In this document: positions 1 through 7,669 of the stretch, piece by piece | Layout: every line of letters begins with the position of its first letter | Numbering within the stretch: position 1 is the first letter of the stretch | Assembly: GCA_938002705.1 (NCBI GenBank) | Contig: CALLAG010000022.1 | Span: 1-11,854 of the forward strand | Direction: 5' to 3' | Length of the DNA: 11,854 nt | Origin: an uncultured Saprospiraceae bacterium | GTDB taxonomy: Bacteria; Bacteroidota; Bacteroidia; Chitinophagales; Saprospiraceae | Notes under the pieces: model-generated | Told to the model about the DNA's origin: nothing | Seen by the model: the letters and a program-made list of their open reading frames with translations, nothing else | Database searches by the model: none | Translations under genes and position numbers: made by a program

Positions 1-1814
1 AAAGCTTTGAGACTAATCCTTCTGTAGATGTATCATATCCTGATGCTATCACTGGTACAAGAATGATACAGATGCTGGGGCTGGCTGGTCCATATGTACA
101 GATCACCAGAGAATTACTCCCAGACGTAAGAGTTATGTCGAGTATCTATGGGTTATCGATGACGCCAGGTCCATGGATAGAAAGTATACAATTGATTAAA
201 GGTACAGGCTCTGTTGTGAATGGCTACGAAAGTATCGCAGGACAGATTAATGTTGATCTTAAGAAACCACAATTCGGTGAGCGATTTTTTATCAATGGCT
301 TCGCTAATAATGGAGGGCGTCTGGAACTTAATGTCAATGCGAGACATCAGATTTCTGAAAATGTCTATACGAGCATTCTTGTGCATGGTAAGACTATGCA
401 AGAGGCACATGATAATAATGGAGACAGCTTTACAGATATGCCATTAGAAAAAGATTTTGTGGTCGCTAATAGATGGTACTTCGACAAAGTCAAAAATGTC
501 ATGGGACAGTTCGGAGTAAAGGTGAGCTCGCTCAGTCATGAAGGAGGATTCCACGATCACTTCTCTGGGGAAAGCGTCGACCACGAGAATCACTGGAGAA
601 TGAATAGTGAGACGCAGCGTATAGAAGCATGGAGTAAGATCGGTTATGTATTTCCTGAGAAATCACAGAACAGCATAGGCTTACAATTAAGTACGACATA
701 TAATGATCAGAAATCAGAATTCGGATTTGGAAAATATGATAGTGTCCAAAAGTCTGTGTATGCTAACCTTATCTATCAGAATATTATGGCAGATGGACAT
801 ACTATCAGGACAGGTCTGACTTATAATCTCGATGATGTCACAGAAAGAGTGGCTAAGGCCGGATTCTTTGACAGGTACGAATCTGTACCGGGCGTCTATG
901 CAGAGTATACTTATACAGATCCTGATAATAAATTTGCCATCATTCCAGGATTGAGAGTAGATCATCATAATAACTATGGCACCTTCGTCACACCAAGATT
1001 ACATGCTAAGTATAACTTTGCTGATAATTCTATAATGAGATTGACATTAGGGAAGGGCTGGAGAACGGCAAGTATATTCGCAGAGAACTTAGGACTATTT
1101 TCTACTAATAGGATCGTAGATATACAAAGTACTAATGATACTAATCCGTATGGACTGGAAGCAGAAGAGGCATGGACGATGGGCCTTAATCTAACACAAG
1201 GTATCAACATAGGGTCGAGAGAATTAATCTTAAGTGTAGATGCATACAGAACACACTTTAATAATCAGATAGTTGTCGATTATGAGACAGCCCGACGTGT
1301 GTCATTCTATAATCTGGATGGAGAGTCTTATTCTAATAGCATTCAGATGAAAGTAGAGTACGAGTTGTTAGAAGATTTCACAGTAAGAATGGCCTACAGA
1401 CTATTCGATGTACAGACGACTTACGACAATAACTTACTGGAGAAGCCATTAGTATCAAGACACAGAGCATTTGTTAATATGGCATATAAGACCAAGAATG
1501 ATTGGTTCTTTGATGCTACGGTTAACTGGAATGGATCTAAGAGACTGCCTGACACATCTAAAAGTCCTGTTCAATTCCAGAGACCCGATAGATCACCTAA
1601 TTACGTCTTACTTAATGCTCAGATAATGAAGCGATGGAATGACAAGGTAGATGTCTACATAGGAGGCGAGAACTTACTTAACTATAAGCAGACAGATGCT
1701 ATCATATCTGCTGATGATGCATTCGGTGAGTACTTTGATGCATCTATAGTGTGGGCACCATTATTTGGGACTAATATTTATGTTGGATTCAGGTATACGA
1801 TGCCTTATGAGTAG
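1..1814 (+). CDS. TonB-dependent outer-membrane receptor, 5'-truncated by the window edge (probably metal-related)
   Basis: The reading frame is open from base 3 and has no start in the window. The codons before the ATG at 63 read in frame as SFETNPSVDVSYPDAITGTR, which is plug-domain sequence, so that ATG is internal. The visible 603 residues hold most of the plug (for example GPWIESIQLIKGTGSVVNGYES, followed by IAGQINVDLKKP) and then a long series of alternating-hydrophobicity beta strands ending in an aromatic strand (NIYVGFRYTMPYE), as in a 22-strand TonB barrel. Relatives are about 750-800 residues, so the signal peptide, any carboxypeptidase-like N-terminal domain and the TonB box are probably missing. 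By family, it moves a ligand across the outer membrane using TonB/ExbBD energy. From memory, plugs of this subtype often sit beside heavy-metal-associated domain proteins. A His-rich stretch (about 534-596; HEGGFHDHF, DHENHW) fits metal binding, but the substrate is an inference. It converges with the next gene across a 51-bp gap in which I see no good terminator. Confidence 0.9.
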   Translation, partial: SFETNPSVDVSYPDAITGTRMIQMLGLAGPYVQITRELLPDVRVMSSIYGLSMTPGPWIESIQLIKGTGSVVNGYESIAGQINVDLKKPQFGERFFINGFANNGGRLELNVNARHQISENVYTSILVHGKTMQEAHDNNGDSFTDMPLEKDFVVANRWYFDKVKNVMGQFGVKVSSLSHEGGFHDHFSGESVDHENHWRMNSETQRIEAWSKIGYVFPEKSQNSIGLQLSTTYNDQKSEFGFGKYDSVQKSVYANLIYQNIMADGHTIRTGLTYNLDDVTERVAKAGFFDRYESVPGVYAEYTYTDPDNKFAIIPGLRVDHHNNYGTFVTPRLHAKYNFADNSIMRLTLGKGWRTASIFAENLGLFSTNRIVDIQSTNDTNPYGLEAEEAWTMGLNLTQGINIGSRELILSVDAYRTHFNNQIVVDYETARRVSFYNLDGESYSNSIQMKVEYELLEDFTVRMAYRLFDVQTTYDNNLLEKPLVSRHRAFVNMAYKTKNDWFFDATVNWNGSKRLPDTSKSPVQFQRPDRSPNYVLLNAQIMKRWNDKVDVYIGGENLLNYKQTDAIISADDAFGEYFDASIVWAPLFGTNIYVGFRYTMPYE

Positions 1815-1865
1815 ATGATAAATGTGATGATAATACTGGATAGAAATATTCCTGACTTATAACTA

Positions 1866-4676
1866 TTATCCAAAAGATTTGAGGATAGTGTCTTTGTAAG
1901 TTCTGCCTATTTTGAGTTCAGTATTATCATTCATCATAAGTGAGACGTGATTGACCCATTTTATATGTCTTACATTCACAACATTACTGCGATGTATACG
2001 GATGAAGCCCTCATCAGATAATGACATTAGAAAAGTTTTCATAGAGACTTGTGTCCAAAGCGAATTGTGTAAAGTCTTGATCCTGACTCCGCTATCCTCT
2101 GATATAGCATAGAGGATATCACTGAGTTGTACTTTATGTATCTTATCTAATACTTTGATTTCTAAGATTTCATTTTGATTATTTTCTGATTTCGTAGTTA
2201 GTGATTGTACCTCGAGCATTTTTCTTTTCAGTTTCCTATTGATGGATTCTAATTCCTTTTTTTCGAATATAAGTTGGTTCTTTTCTTTTTCGAGTAAGTT
2301 GACAATTTCTAATTTTAGTTGTCTATTTCTGAAAAGTAAGAAAGTCACGATCAGAAGTGATAGTAGGAGTAGACCAAGCACTTTATTAAAAAAAGGCTCT
2401 TTATGGAAAGGTACATTTACTTGGAAGTGTGATTTGCAAGATTCAGATTTCAGATCTTTATTGATGATGCTCTTACACTCTACCTCAAATGTATAATCAC
2501 CAGAACCTAAGGAAGAGAATTGCGCTACATGACTATTAGTCCATTTGCTCCATTTGTCATTGTTGATTCTATGCCTGTATCTGATATCTTTATCATAATT
2601 ACTATTAGATAATTTATAATCTATTGTGACAGTATTTTCTCCTTTTTCTAATGCGATAGGTGAGTTGTTGTAGCCGACCCTTATATCATTAATTCTTTGG
2701 ATCTGAGGAGACAACTCATCAGAGTGATACTCTAAATCTGCAGGGTTAAAACTAAGGACATTGGTTGCACTTGTAATCCATATGTGGTCTTTGCTATCTC
2801 GGAAGAATCCATTCTGACCTAACTCAAGCCCCTGCATGCCATCGTCTGATGTAAATAGCCGCGACCTCATAACTCCGTCATCAAGATAAGCCTTAAGGTC
2901 TACCATAAGAAGGCCTCTTATTGTCGCTAAGAAATACTTGTCAGGGGCAGCTTGTATGATGGATGCTACCTCATAATTTCTTAATTCTTCTATAATCATA
3001 AATGAGTCCAATTCTGGATTGTAATATGATAGCCCTCCTTTGCCTCCTATCCAGAGATTATTATTGTCATCTACAAGACTTGATATTACTGTGTAGTGGG
3101 GGACTTTCTCTTCAGAATATCTATAATTATAGATAGTGTCTTCTTCATAATCATACTTCGCTATTCCTCCTGTAGCACCGAACCAATAATAATTATCGGC
3201 TGTCTTATTAATGGTTAATATGCAATTATGAGCGAATAAAGTGGTGTCTATTTTTCTAATTAGATTGCCTTCCAGATCTATAAAGTCAACTCCAGGACAA
3301 GTACCTCTAAGGATATGGTGATGACTGCTATCATAGTAAGAGATTAGTGTAGGAGATTCTTTTTGAATATCTTTTTTAGGGTAGAAGTTTTGTACTGATC
3401 CTTCGACAAACTTAAACATACCATCTTGGTGAGAAAGATATATATGACCATTCTTATCTGTAACACTACCAAAGTAATAAGCCCTTTTGGCATTTTTCAG
3501 AAATTGGTTTTCTCTTTCAGAAAGTGATTTATCTGATGAGAATCTTATTAGACTGTCTTGTCCTAAATATTTGAGCCCCTTACTGTAAGAACCTAATAAT
3601 ATTTTTTTGTCAGGAGTCTCACAAATCGTCCATATATTTTCATGTAGCTCTCCATTATAATTTCTGAACTTTGATTCACTTATAATGACTAATCCTTTGT
3701 CTGTACCCAAATAGTACTTGTCATCATGTGTACACATAGACAACACGTTATGGTATGGTGTCTTATAATCTTGAATTATTACCTGACTGGCTGAATCTCT
3801 GAGCAAAACGATACCTTGATTAATTTTAAGAAGAACGCTTTCTCCTTGTTCTATATCGTTGTTATTTATTTTGTTGTCATAATATAAAGTATCAAATTTC
3901 AGTTCGTTTTTGTTCATAAGAACTAACTGATGTTTTTGATATTTCAGATGCTCGAAAAATACTAAAGAGTTGTCTTTGTTTTTATTATCACAATTGCTTA
4001 CACGGGTACCTTCGTATAGACTTATAATACTTTTAGAACTTTTATAAATTTGCTTACAGGAGTCGATATCAGCTGAGCAGAGATTTATTACTCCGTCGGT
4101 AGTCAAGACTAAATATTTTCCATCGTCATCGTAAGGAATAATTGATCTTGCTTTGGATATGTCTAAGTGAGGAAAATAGTCATCGAAGTTAATAATTGTA
4201 TCAGGTTCTACTACGATGCCATCAAAATCGAAAAAGTTTTTGATTAGTAATCTATTGTCATTCTCTATAGAAATATTTGCTCTAAATGTATACCTGCTCT
4301 CAGAAAGTAATTTTCTTTCGCTAAACTTACTTCCGTCAAAATAAAACAATGATGACTGAGCAAGAATGACGATAGTACCGTCCGATAGTTCTTTTATATC
4401 AGCAACATAGTTAGGCTTGACTTTGAGATCATCAAATGTGTCAAACTCACCGTTATTAAAAGTACAAACTCCAGAACGTGTGCCTACCCATACTTCTCCT
4501 CGGGAAGAGACGAATACTTTATTGACTTGCATCTGACGCAGACCATCGGTGATATCATAATCTTGTATGGTGTAGTTACCTTGAGGTGTAGGATCTATCT
4601 GGGCATAGGAATAGGAAGTACATAAGTACAAGACAAAATAGATAGCATAAATACAATTGGGATAAAATCGCCTCAT
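1866..4676 (-). CDS. Membrane one-component sensor: two-component-regulator propeller, Y_Y_Y domain, TM helix, LytTR DNA-binding domain
   Basis: A 936-residue protein. A hydrophobic signal or anchor lies at about 6-24, ending SYAQ. Residues about 32-650 carry repeated propeller motifs (VWVGTRSGV, LWIGGKGGLSYYNP, IWITSATNVLSFNP) typical of Reg_prop beta-propellers. A Y_Y_Y Ig-like domain follows (about 685-755, with YRHRINNDKWSKW and LGSGDYTFEV), then one membrane helix (about 765-782), a Lys/Glu-rich coiled coil (about 785-830) and a LytTR domain (about 840-934, with GFIRIHRSNVVNVRHI and the terminal IGRTYKDTILKSF). No histidine kinase, ATPase or receiver domain lies between helix and DNA-binding domain, so the likely route is ligand in periplasm to dimer or conformational change to DNA binding. 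The ligand is unknown; related propellers sense oligosaccharides. I chose the ATG at 4676: the frame also opens at a TTG at 4688, but that adds only four residues and neither start has a clear ribosome binding site. The gene lies 179 bp downstream of the GH9 gene on the same strand, with LytTR-like boxes upstream. Confidence 0.9.
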   Translation of the reverse strand: MRRFYPNCIYAIYFVLYLCTSYSYAQIDPTPQGNYTIQDYDITDGLRQMQVNKVFVSSRGEVWVGTRSGVCTFNNGEFDTFDDLKVKPNYVADIKELSDGTIVILAQSSLFYFDGSKFSERKLLSESRYTFRANISIENDNRLLIKNFFDFDGIVVEPDTIINFDDYFPHLDISKARSIIPYDDDGKYLVLTTDGVINLCSADIDSCKQIYKSSKSIISLYEGTRVSNCDNKNKDNSLVFFEHLKYQKHQLVLMNKNELKFDTLYYDNKINNNDIEQGESVLLKINQGIVLLRDSASQVIIQDYKTPYHNVLSMCTHDDKYYLGTDKGLVIISESKFRNYNGELHENIWTICETPDKKILLGSYSKGLKYLGQDSLIRFSSDKSLSERENQFLKNAKRAYYFGSVTDKNGHIYLSHQDGMFKFVEGSVQNFYPKKDIQKESPTLISYYDSSHHHILRGTCPGVDFIDLEGNLIRKIDTTLFAHNCILTINKTADNYYWFGATGGIAKYDYEEDTIYNYRYSEEKVPHYTVISSLVDDNNNLWIGGKGGLSYYNPELDSFMIIEELRNYEVASIIQAAPDKYFLATIRGLLMVDLKAYLDDGVMRSRLFTSDDGMQGLELGQNGFFRDSKDHIWITSATNVLSFNPADLEYHSDELSPQIQRINDIRVGYNNSPIALEKGENTVTIDYKLSNSNYDKDIRYRHRINNDKWSKWTNSHVAQFSSLGSGDYTFEVECKSIINKDLKSESCKSHFQVNVPFHKEPFFNKVLGLLLLSLLIVTFLLFRNRQLKLEIVNLLEKEKNQLIFEKKELESINRKLKRKMLEVQSLTTKSENNQNEILEIKVLDKIHKVQLSDILYAISEDSGVRIKTLHNSLWTQVSMKTFLMSLSDEGFIRIHRSNVVNVRHIKWVNHVSLMMNDNTELKIGRTYKDTILKSFG

Positions 4677-4748
4677 CGGAATATTCAATACTTCACATAC
4701 TAATCTGACAAATTATTATTTTTTCACATTATATGTATGTACATATTG

Positions 4749-4797
4749 ACTAACGGTCGATATGAGTGATTATCGGTCGATATTTTTAATTAACGGT
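4749..4797 (-). promoter_or_regulatory. Three LytTR-type boxes in direct repeat, 20-bp period
   Basis: Read on the minus strand (the direction of the sensor gene), the boxes are ACCGTTAAT (4789-4797), ACCGATAAT (4769-4777) and ACCGTTAGT (4749-4757). The first and third match the LytTR consensus [TA][AC][CA]GTTN[AG][TG] at every position, and the middle one has a single mismatch. Spacing is exactly 20 bp, within the usual 12 +/- 1 bp spacer, which puts all sites on one face of the helix. On the plus strand the first two repeats share ten of eleven bases over CGGTCGATA and flank. The array ends 72 bp before the start codon of the propeller-LytTR gene, where an activator site would be expected. 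A 10-bp palindrome, TATGTACATA (4736-4745), lies between array and gene. That the neighbouring LytTR protein binds here is an inference. Confidence 0.6.
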
Positions 4798-4855
4798 ATA
4801 TCATACAGTGGCTTTATATAATATATGGATAGGAGGCATTTTGTTATTTACTTCT

Positions 4856-7030
4856 TTAAGGCTTGATTATCTTCTGCACATAGAGATTGTTATTACTCTG
4901 ATGTACAACCCTGACAAGATACAATCCTGAACCCAAACTAGAAGTATCTATAATCTCAATAGTATTGTTACTAACGATAGTCTGTATCACTTGTCCTGAG
5001 GCATCTATAATGTCAATATCGTACAATGACAAAGATCCCTCTATCACAAAAAATTGATCTACAGGATTAGGGTATATCTGTATATCAATATCACTAACTT
5101 CCAGATGTGGCCCACTTGAAGTTGTATTCATGTCTTGAGCCATAACATTAGATAAGAGTCTAATGTAAGCAGCTTGATAGTATATAGCTGGTTCTGTTAT
5201 CTCCCATGATGCACTCGCTACATCATTGAAGTCGCCATATGCTTTGAGATATGGTTCTCCAGAGGGAGGTGCTTGATTACCGCTGTATGTATGATTAGGT
5301 CCACCAGCGAGATAGCCGGGTGCTGGGCCGTTAGCTGAAGTGAGTGCATTGTCGTAGATGCTGTTATCAGCGAACCATGTATGGTATATCTCATCAGCAC
5401 ATCTGTCTCCTCCTTTGCCATACATATTAGACAGATATAATTTGCCTAATGGGTTAGTGCCATGTAGATAGTGTAGATGGTTAGAGGCTTTTTCTATGTA
5501 ACTATCTGGAGTACCTCCATCAGCACCATGTTTAGTTACCATAAAATTTAGATTACCCATATTGCCTTGTCCGAAGTTACTGCCCCATCCTAAGAAGTAA
5601 GAGGGCATATGTGCTCTGTAGAGATCTGTATCTGACATACCCATAAAGCTTTCCCAGTTATTGTTAACCATTGCTTGGAATGAGTCAAAGAAGTCAGATG
5701 CAACTTGAGGATTATGCCCTGGAAGATTAATGTAATGAAGGTAAGCATCTTTAGCTTCTATGTAATTGATATCCCACCAGTCATCATAATAGGTAGATGG
5801 ATCATTAGGGTCATTAGCATTATTACCGAAAACTAAAGAGGACAGATAATTATTATTGATAAAAGTATTGTACACGTTATTACCTGTGGCTTCATATAGG
5901 TATATAGCAGCGGCGATCATCCCTTCTTGATAATCATCCGTATTAAAATCTGCGTCTCCTGCGACTATACTGCCGTCATCACAATTATATTCTAATGTAT
6001 TATTATTATAAAATGGAAGTACATAGTTCCAAGCCGACTCTGCATTGGTTCTTAATGTTGTGGCATATCCTGACATACCGGGTATATCATCAAAGACTGA
6101 AGAGGCATGGGCGAATACGGATGCTATAGTCAATGATGCTGATGTACAGGTAGGGCCGTAATATCTTGGATCTGTATTATTACTAGGTGGGTAGCTTGTG
6201 TTCTCGCTGTAGTTTTTACTACCCATCTTAATATGGACAGACCCATCTGTATTCGTCATTTTTAGTAGCCAATCTAACTCCCACTTTATTTCATCAAGGA
6301 TATCAGGAGTCCCATTGCCAGATTCAGGTATGTTATTGTTATCACCAAAAACTTGTGGATTATCTCTATATGCCCATAAGAGGTTATGCAATGTAGATAG
6401 GGTGAATGTTACATACTTATTGTAATCTCCGGCATCAAACCATCCTCCTGATAAATCTTTTTCTAATGATGCATTACCCTGATCATCAATAAATCTACAG
6501 TTAGCATCTTGAAGAGGACCTACAAAATTGTTAGTAGCATCGACCCAGTTAGCTTCTGCATAAGGAGCAGCTTTAGCCATATTACATCTATTGTAATAGA
6601 ACATTCGCGAAGCGGCTTTCATCGCCTCATCATATGTGCCACTACCTATAGAAAATATAGCTGATGTATCATTGCTTACAGGATCAGTGATGTAGTATTC
6701 TCCAGCTTGTGTGATGTTGCTGAAATCTAACCACCATCCTCTATCTCCTGACCAGTCTGTGTGTGTAGCTCCAGAATTCCAAGCTACAGGTGTGTAGGTG
6801 CCGATCAAGTTATTATTACTATTGTCTCTGATCTCTAGCTGAGCTGCTGGGGTATAGCTCAATCCGCTATTGGCCCCAGTTATGGGATCACTAAGAACAG
6901 CTACCTTAGTTGCATCTTGATTGTATCCGAACTGGTCTACATGGATATGTGGACTCTGAGCGTATATCTGGTTATTACTCAATCCAAGTATAGTGAGGAT
7001 CAGTAGACTGAAGAGGGTTTTCATATTCAT
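4856..7030 (-). CDS. Secreted GH9 cellulase (endo-beta-1,4-glucanase) with T9SS C-terminal sorting domain
   Basis: A 724-residue protein. The signal peptide is about residues 1-24 (MNMKTLFSLLILTILGLS, ending QIYA). An N-terminal Ig-like CelD_N domain runs about 27-125 (opening HIHVDQFGYNQDATKVAVLS). The GH9 (alpha/alpha)6 catalytic domain runs about 133-630. The DAGD motif in GGWFDAGDYNKYV supplies the nucleophile-activating base pair Asp199/Asp202, and the proton donor is probably Glu613 in WEITEPAIYYQAAY. The block NPLGKLYLSNMYGKGGD, then EIYHTWFADNS and GPAPGYLAGGPN, is the Bacteroidota form of the GH9 C-terminal signature, without the plant-type HHR. The tail (about 645-724) has YPNPV, DTSSLGSGLYLVRV and KIIKP, a type A T9SS signal, so the enzyme is exported through the outer membrane and cleaved or anchored at the surface. 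There is no carbohydrate-binding module and no SusC/SusD pair nearby. By family it hydrolyses beta-1,4-glucan with inversion; xyloglucan or mixed-linkage glucan are alternatives. The start follows an A-rich tract and no Shine-Dalgarno site. Confidence 0.95.
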   Translation of the reverse strand: MNMKTLFSLLILTILGLSNNQIYAQSPHIHVDQFGYNQDATKVAVLSDPITGANSGLSYTPAAQLEIRDNSNNNLIGTYTPVAWNSGATHTDWSGDRGWWLDFSNITQAGEYYITDPVSNDTSAIFSIGSGTYDEAMKAASRMFYYNRCNMAKAAPYAEANWVDATNNFVGPLQDANCRFIDDQGNASLEKDLSGGWFDAGDYNKYVTFTLSTLHNLLWAYRDNPQVFGDNNNIPESGNGTPDILDEIKWELDWLLKMTNTDGSVHIKMGSKNYSENTSYPPSNNTDPRYYGPTCTSASLTIASVFAHASSVFDDIPGMSGYATTLRTNAESAWNYVLPFYNNNTLEYNCDDGSIVAGDADFNTDDYQEGMIAAAIYLYEATGNNVYNTFINNNYLSSLVFGNNANDPNDPSTYYDDWWDINYIEAKDAYLHYINLPGHNPQVASDFFDSFQAMVNNNWESFMGMSDTDLYRAHMPSYFLGWGSNFGQGNMGNLNFMVTKHGADGGTPDSYIEKASNHLHYLHGTNPLGKLYLSNMYGKGGDRCADEIYHTWFADNSIYDNALTSANGPAPGYLAGGPNHTYSGNQAPPSGEPYLKAYGDFNDVASASWEITEPAIYYQAAYIRLLSNVMAQDMNTTSSGPHLEVSDIDIQIYPNPVDQFFVIEGSLSLYDIDIIDASGQVIQTIVSNNTIEIIDTSSLGSGLYLVRVVHQSNNNLYVQKIIKP

Positions 7031-7322
7031 TTTTTTTGGATACTAATAAACTTAAGGTCTATTTGGTCATGTAAATTTAGAGTTATTCTATGACCGATAC
7101 ACTATGGGAATCACCTAAAGGGTACTTCTATCTACTGCATTATTGGCTTAACAGAAAATTGATATTTTCTTAAGCGAATATAATGAACATATACTGGGTT
7201 GTTCATCAGTCATTTAGCGAAGGCTATAATCCCTCTTCTCGCCTTGTCTATGTCCATTCTATTCTACTTGCAACTCAAGAGGCAGTAATAGAAGTACCAT
7301 GTATTGACTCTACTATAACCAT

Positions 7323-7338
7323 ACCACCTTAGGGTGGT
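7323..7338. other. GC-rich hairpin in AT-rich intergenic DNA
   Basis: ACCACC (7323-7328) and GGTGGT (7333-7338) are perfect reverse complements around the tetraloop TTAG, with a possible wobble pair extending the stem. No T-run follows on either strand, so it does not look like an intrinsic terminator. It stands out because flanking DNA is AT-rich. It could be part of a small RNA, an mRNA leader or a protein-binding site; function is unknown. Confidence 0.4.
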
Positions 7339-7506
7339 GGGTAATCATAAGCGCTATCAACTATTTTTAATATTTCTACCCATAATATTTGATCTGTAGA
7401 ACCTCCTTTTATAGTCAAGCATTTATTTATGACAAGTAAATTGCATTATTAAGATAGTTGTAGTTCAGTTGTAGACCGTAAGTCTATGATACGTAGGATT
7501 ATACCT

Positions 7507-7539
7507 ATTGTATGCCGAGGTCATATAGGACTATATTTA
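7507..7539 (+). promoter_or_regulatory. Candidate Bacteroidota promoter for the polysaccharide operon
   Basis: ATTG (7507-7510), a 21-bp spacer and TATATTTA (7532-7539) resemble the Bacteroidota primary-sigma promoter TTTG-N19-21-TAnnTTTG. The -33 box matches at three of four bases and the -7 box at seven of eight. A transcript would start around 7545, giving a leader of about 125 nt before the flippase start, with the terminator at 7565-7608 inside it. AT-rich DNA yields such matches by chance, so confidence is limited. Confidence 0.4.
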
Positions 7540-7564
7540 CATCATATTTAAGTGGTGTTAAATT

Positions 7565-7608
7565 AAAAAAGGACTGTTCGGGTGTTAAAGCTGGCAGTCT
7601 TTTTTTTT
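7565..7608 (+). terminator. Intrinsic terminator (possible attenuator) ahead of the polysaccharide operon
   Basis: An A-rich left arm ending GGACTG (7571-7576) pairs with CAGTCT (7595-7600), and the flanking A-run (7565-7570) pairs with the T-run (7601-7608). The result is a stem of about 12 bp with one G-T wobble, an 18-nt loop and nine consecutive T's, a textbook rho-independent terminator for rightward transcription. The A-run on the other side could make it work leftward too. Nothing coding precedes it on the plus strand for more than 500 bp, so it ends either a small RNA or the operon's own leader. The 9-mer GGTGTTAAA occurs just before it (7554-7562) and again in its loop (7581-7589). 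Confidence 0.75.
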
Positions 7609-7669
7609 ATTCCTATTTATCGCTCAGTTTATCCTTGCACTTTCCTATGTTTATACTATAAGATGTCTC

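Larger units (their letters stand above)
7031..7669. other. 639-bp divergent intergenic region with regulatory features and no gene recognised
   Basis: This region separates the leftward cellulase gene from the rightward polysaccharide operon. I find no open frame of useful length and no tRNA or known riboswitch. It contains a GC-rich hairpin (7323-7338), a direct repeat AGTTGTAG (7456-7463 and 7467-7474), a small inverted repeat TAGAC/GTCTA (7472-7486), a candidate promoter (7507-7539) and a strong terminator (7565-7608). Immediately upstream of the cellulase start the sequence is AT-rich and I see no full -33/-7 promoter, only TAAATTTA on the minus strand. The length is large for this compact window, so a small RNA or an extended leader is possible. 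Confidence 0.6.

Noticed and set aside
1815..1865. Possible bidirectional terminator between the convergent receptor and sensor genes (GGATAGAAATATTCC).
   Set aside because: Only three terminal base pairs form before mismatches, and there is no T-run on either strand.
4677..4688. TTG at 4688 as the start of the propeller-LytTR gene.
   Set aside because: An ATG four codons later gives the same signal segment, and TTG starts are rare; no ribosome binding site favours the TTG.
4709..4717. Minus-strand TAATTTG ahead of the sensor gene as a -7 promoter box.
   Set aside because: It is one base too short for TAnnTTTG and has no -33 TTTG at 19-21 bp. The position below the LytTR boxes is attractive but the sequence does not support it.
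4831..4836. AGGAGG on the plus strand, a strong Shine-Dalgarno-like sequence.
   Set aside because: No plausible plus-strand reading frame follows; beyond it lies the antisense of the cellulase gene.
7092..7099. GACCGATA upstream of the cellulase, identical to the core of the middle LytTR-like box.
   Set aside because: It is a single 8-bp copy in the opposite orientation relative to its gene, without a partner at 20-21 bp, so too weak to claim as a binding site.
7454..7483. Possible LytTR box pair upstream of the polysaccharide operon (ATAGTTGTA and ACCGTAAGT, 21 bp apart).
   Set aside because: The spacing is right, but the boxes have two and one mismatches to the consensus and do not resemble each other. 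In AT-rich DNA this is expected by chance.
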